Below are positions 61,070 to 64,000 of a DNA stretch of 64,000 nt, in pieces. The stretch spans positions 62,001 through 126,000 of the forward strand of contig CALXPN010000004.1 of assembly GCA_944390285.1 (NCBI GenBank), written 5' to 3'. The notes below the pieces were generated by a model that saw only the letters and a list, made by a program, of their open reading frames with translations, made no database searches and was not told the origin of the DNA. The stretch's first letter is position 1. Each line of letters begins with the position of its first letter. Source of the DNA: an uncultured Clostridia bacterium. GTDB lineage: Bacteria > Bacillota > Clostridia > TANB77 > CAG-508. Made by a program: the position numbers and the translations under genes.

Positions 61070-63422
61070 ATGGTAGTAATGAAATATATAGATAAATTTT
61101 TAAAACTTTTAAAAACAGATAGAAATACATTTGCAACATATGTATTAACAATGATTTCCATATATATATGTGTAGATAGAATTATGGAAATTTTATTAAT
61201 TATGTTTTCTGGACTATCTGTTGCTTATTGGGGACCTATAAAATATACACTTGCACTTGCATGCCCTATATTTGCTTTTTATTTTTCATTTGCATCTAAA
61301 TTTGCAACAGATAAATATACAAAAGAATCATTTTTTTATGTATACACAGTTGCTTTGTATATAGTCGGAATTTCTATGCTTGTGCAATGGGTAAATGAGC
61401 TTCGGTTGGCTAATGTTATTTTCAGTGCCAAACTATTCTTATATAATAGCTAATTTTATGGATTTAATAAAACCTGCTTTTTCGGCTTTTGCTTGGTATA
61501 TACCTGTTTGTACATTTTTCCCATTATTTAAATGGTTATACACAGTTGTTTATGATACATTATATATTAGAGAATCTATTTGGGATTATGGTGGTATAGA
61601 TTTATCAGATAAATCTGTTGGAATGGGACCATATACTTGTGAAATGTTTATAGCAAAAGACAGAGAAACTGGTAAAGTTGTTAAAACTCCAGAAGCTAGA
61701 AGATTTGAATCTACATTAGTTGTTGGTGTATCTGGTTCTGGAAAAACATCTATGGTTTTTGAACCAATGATTGCAAGAGATATGGAGAAAAAATATTTCT
61801 TTAAAGAAACCTCAAAAGAATTAGGATATACTGCATTAAAAACACATATTGCCACATTAAATACACCTTATTCTAATGATTATATTAATGAAAACTTTTC
61901 TTTAAATATGTTAACACCAGTTCCATCTAAAGAAAAAGTATTTAAAGCATATTTTTCAAAACTTATTTATAATTATGATGGATCTAATACAGTATATAAA
62001 AATTTAGGAATCACATATATGGCACCAGATTATGAATCTGTTGCTCATATGAGAGATGTTGCTAGTAATTTCGGTATAAAATATCATATTATAGACCCTA
62101 ATGATAGTTCTTCTATAGGTTTAAATCCATTTACATATGAAGATCCTATTAAAACTTCAATTGCAATATCTTCTATCATAAAAAGAATGTATGCTTCTGA
62201 AGATAGAGAAGATATGAGTAATCATGATGAAGCATTTATGGAGAATGTAGTTACTCAAGCTATAGAAAACTTAGTATTAATGCTTAAAGAAATGTATCCA
62301 ATATTACATAATGGCGATACTCCAAACTTAGAAGATTTATTAGAATTATTAAATGATTTTGATTTAATTGAGGATATGGCAGAGCAAATGAGAGCAAATC
62401 CTGAACTTGCTCAAAAATATAAAATACAATTAGGATATTTTAAGAAAACATTCTATAAAACTGCCCAAGGAAGAGAAGAAACAGCAAGATATTTACAAGC
62501 ATCTGCTGCTCAAATTGAAAATATGCTTAGATATCCAGGTGTTAAAAACATTTTATGTAACAGAGTAAACAATTTAAATTATGACAAAGCACTTGCAAAT
62601 GGTGATGTTACACTAGTATGTACAAGACGTGGAGATTTAGGTGCTAGTATTCATAAAGCATTTGGTCTATTCTTTATATTATTAATGCAACAATCTGTAC
62701 TTTCAAGACCAGGAAATGAAAAAACTAGAATTCCTCATTTTCTTTATATTGATGAATTTCCTCCATTTGTTTGTAAAGCAACTGAAGATATATTCACATT
62801 ATATAGAAAATATAGAGTTGGAACAATTATATCTGCTCAAAACTTATCTCAATTTGGTGTAAAAAATGATTATAATTTTAGGCAAACTTTACTTGCAAAC
62901 TGTACAACAAAAATCGTATTTGGTAATAATACACCAGAAGATAATGAATGGTGGGAAAAAGAATTAGGAGATAAAAGACGTTGGATGTTTACACATGATT
63001 ATAAAACAGATCAAGGTAAATATGACTCTACATATAAATCTATAAAATGGCAATGGATTCCAAACTATAAAGCTGGTAAAGTTCAAGCTCTTAAATTTAA
63101 AATGATTATATACAAAACTAAAGACTTAAAAGGAAAATCTTTAGTAGGTCAAGCAAAAATAGATTTTATGGAATCAAGATATAAAGAAAAACAAAAAATT
63201 AAAATATATGATTTTGATAGATTCGCAAAGGCATCAGGAAATCATAATCCAGCAGAAGATTATTCTTCAAGAAAAAATAAATTTGATTTTCAACATATAT
63301 TTACTAATTTAAATGAAACTGATGAAGAAATAGATCCAATCCAAAAAAATACCACAGACTCTAATTATAAATTCGATGGTGAAGATCCAATTGCAAACTT
63401 TAATTCAAATAAAAATAATTAA
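61070..63422 (+). CDS. VirD4/TraG-type conjugative coupling ATPase, joined across a +1 shift at CGG
   Basis: Frame 0 (61070-61402, 111 codons) encodes three to four TM segments, then meets CTT CGG and stops 16 codons later. Skipping C61403 gives CTT GGT TGG CTA, and the frame runs on to 63422. The joined protein is 783 residues. After two more TMs come the Walker A GVSGSGKTSMV (about 214-224), the FLYIDEFPPFV Walker B-like segment and the TraG/VirD4 C-terminal core, including NCTTKIVFGNNT. Such proteins hand the relaxosome to a type IV secretion channel. The downstream half lacks a ribosome site of its own, and all N-terminal TMs would be lost from it. Confidence 0.85.
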
Positions 63423-63424
63423 TA

Positions 63425-63469
63425 AAAAAATAAATCCTAGTTATTAAAAATAACTAGGATTTATTTTTT
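63425..63469. terminator. Bidirectional terminator after the coupling-protein gene
   Basis: Arms of about 18 bases (AAATAAATCCTAGTTATT and its complement) between convergent genes, with A and T runs on the two sides. Confidence 0.9.
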
Positions 63470-63472
63470 ATA

Positions 63473-64000
63473 TTATTCTAAGATTTTAAATTCAACATTA
63501 TGAGCTGAAAATCTTCCAGTAGATTCATTTTTTACAAATTCTGTTAAAGATTTATCTAAAGATTCTGCATTTTGTTTTAAATCTGTTGTAAAATAAATTT
63601 TAATTTTTTCTAATTCCAATTTATTTTTAACAATAACTTTAAAAGTTTCCACCATATGTTTATCATCTTCACAAAGTAAAATTAATTGTGGTCTAGATTC
63701 ATATCCAGAATCAAATGGAACAAAATTTTCTAAGAAATCTTTATATAATCTCATTCTATCAGCAAACTTTGTTTCCCAATCTTCTTCTCTTCTTACAGCC
63801 TCAAATATCAAGCTTAAAGATTTTCCAGCTTTTGAAATTTTTACTTCTCCATGAGCTTTAAAAGTTTTTCCATTTACTTTTGCTGTAATAGTTGGTTTTA
63901 CTGTATATTTATCAAAATTTTTAGCTTTTCTCATATATGCTATTATAACTTGGTTTCCTGCTAATCTTTTTTTAATTAAAGAAGCTGGTTTTGTATTATC
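63473..64000 (-). CDS. Probable Replic_Relax-like or other element-borne protein, partial
   Basis: The frame is open from 64000 down to the stop at 63473, 175 residues visible, so the N-terminus is off the window. SLIFEAVRREEDWETKFAD, then YKDFLENFVPFDSGYESRPQ and ILLCEDDKHM resemble the C-terminal part of replication-relaxation proteins of conjugative elements. The match is by pattern and is weak. It is convergent with the coupling-protein gene. Confidence 0.4.
   Translation of the reverse strand, partial: DNTKPASLIKKRLAGNQVIIAYMRKAKNFDKYTVKPTITAKVNGKTFKAHGEVKISKAGKSLSLIFEAVRREEDWETKFADRMRLYKDFLENFVPFDSGYESRPQLILLCEDDKHMVETFKVIVKNKLELEKIKIYFTTDLKQNAESLDKSLTEFVKNESTGRFSAHNVEFKILE

Noticed and set aside
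5447..61406. Random assembly or sequencing errors causing the four frame breaks
   Set aside because: Kept as the main alternative but not preferred. All four share the same extra base (C), the same following GG, a preceding T, and a restored Gly; random errors would not agree like this. The cassette genes contain T-CGG without breaks.
5099..63422. CGG reassigned to another amino acid (Gln, Trp or other)
   Set aside because: Reading CGG as any amino acid leaves frame 0, which stops within 4-16 codons at all four sites. Only a one-base skip restores the proteins.
1..64000. tRNA, rRNA or CRISPR array
   Set aside because: No cloverleaf with a T-loop GTTCGA-type block, no rRNA sequence and no regularly spaced direct repeats were found by eye.

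Overview
The window looks like chromosome from a very AT-rich, endospore-forming Bacillota, most likely an uncultured Clostridia. The evidence is a spoVAC-spoVAD-spoVAE cluster, a PdaA-type cortex deacetylase, class III Fbp, RNase J, a T-box in front of serS, a glmS ribozyme and an L20 leader on infC-rpmI-rplT. G+C is by eye about one quarter in most genes. I saw no rRNA, tRNA or CRISPR array. The species is not identifiable from the sequence.

Layout. 1-9070 is one long minus-strand operon of ER/archaeal-type (SipW-like) signal peptidases, single-pass TasA-like surface proteins and a membrane-anchored McrB-like AAA+ ATPase with a DUF2357-like partner. 9263-12655 is a 1,130-residue acidic protein. 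12689-18082 holds clpB, two membrane proteins and pdaA. 20449-26752 holds corA, a pseudouridine synthase, an rRNA methyltransferase, ispH, uvrC and hpt. 26833-29006 is glmS with its ribozyme. 29192-36711 holds engB, an LTA-synthase-like protein, serS with its T-box, small DUF genes and gltX. 37648-40468 holds a HAD protein and RNase J. 42017-48362 holds a ROK kinase and a type IV pilus-like cluster. 48470-55921 holds fbp, the spoVA cluster, a YgjP-like protease, nrnA, a degenerate ProA-like protein and an HD hydrolase. 56391-60848 holds the L20/L35/IF3 operon, HU and a MurJ/SpoVB-type flippase. 61070-64000 is a VirD4-like coupling protein plus a partial neighbour, so probably the edge of a conjugative element.

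Main result. Four genes are each split into two reading frames: a SipW-like protein, a TasA-like protein, spoVAD and the VirD4 coupling protein. In all four, the split falls at an in-frame CGG codon preceded by a codon ending in T (GTT, GTT, CCT, CTT). Skipping the C of CGG puts a GGN glycine codon in frame and restores one full-length protein each time. In my by-eye scan, CGG occurs in frame nowhere else in the native AT-rich genes. It does occur about ten times as ordinary Arg in a set of higher-GC cassettes that look transferred (hflK and four orphan genes at 34617, 36873, 41000 and 41445). The layout resembles yeast Ty1 frameshifting (CUU AGG C). It suggests that CGG is unassigned or starved in this organism and works as a +1 frameshift site. 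Recurrent assembly error is the main alternative.

Other points of interest are two roughly 182-bp elements bounded by perfect 28-29 bp inverted repeats, a palindromic operator upstream of the YgjP-like gene, probable non-ATG starts (ATA for infC, ATT for spoVAD), and two adjacent foreign cassettes encoding related proteins.
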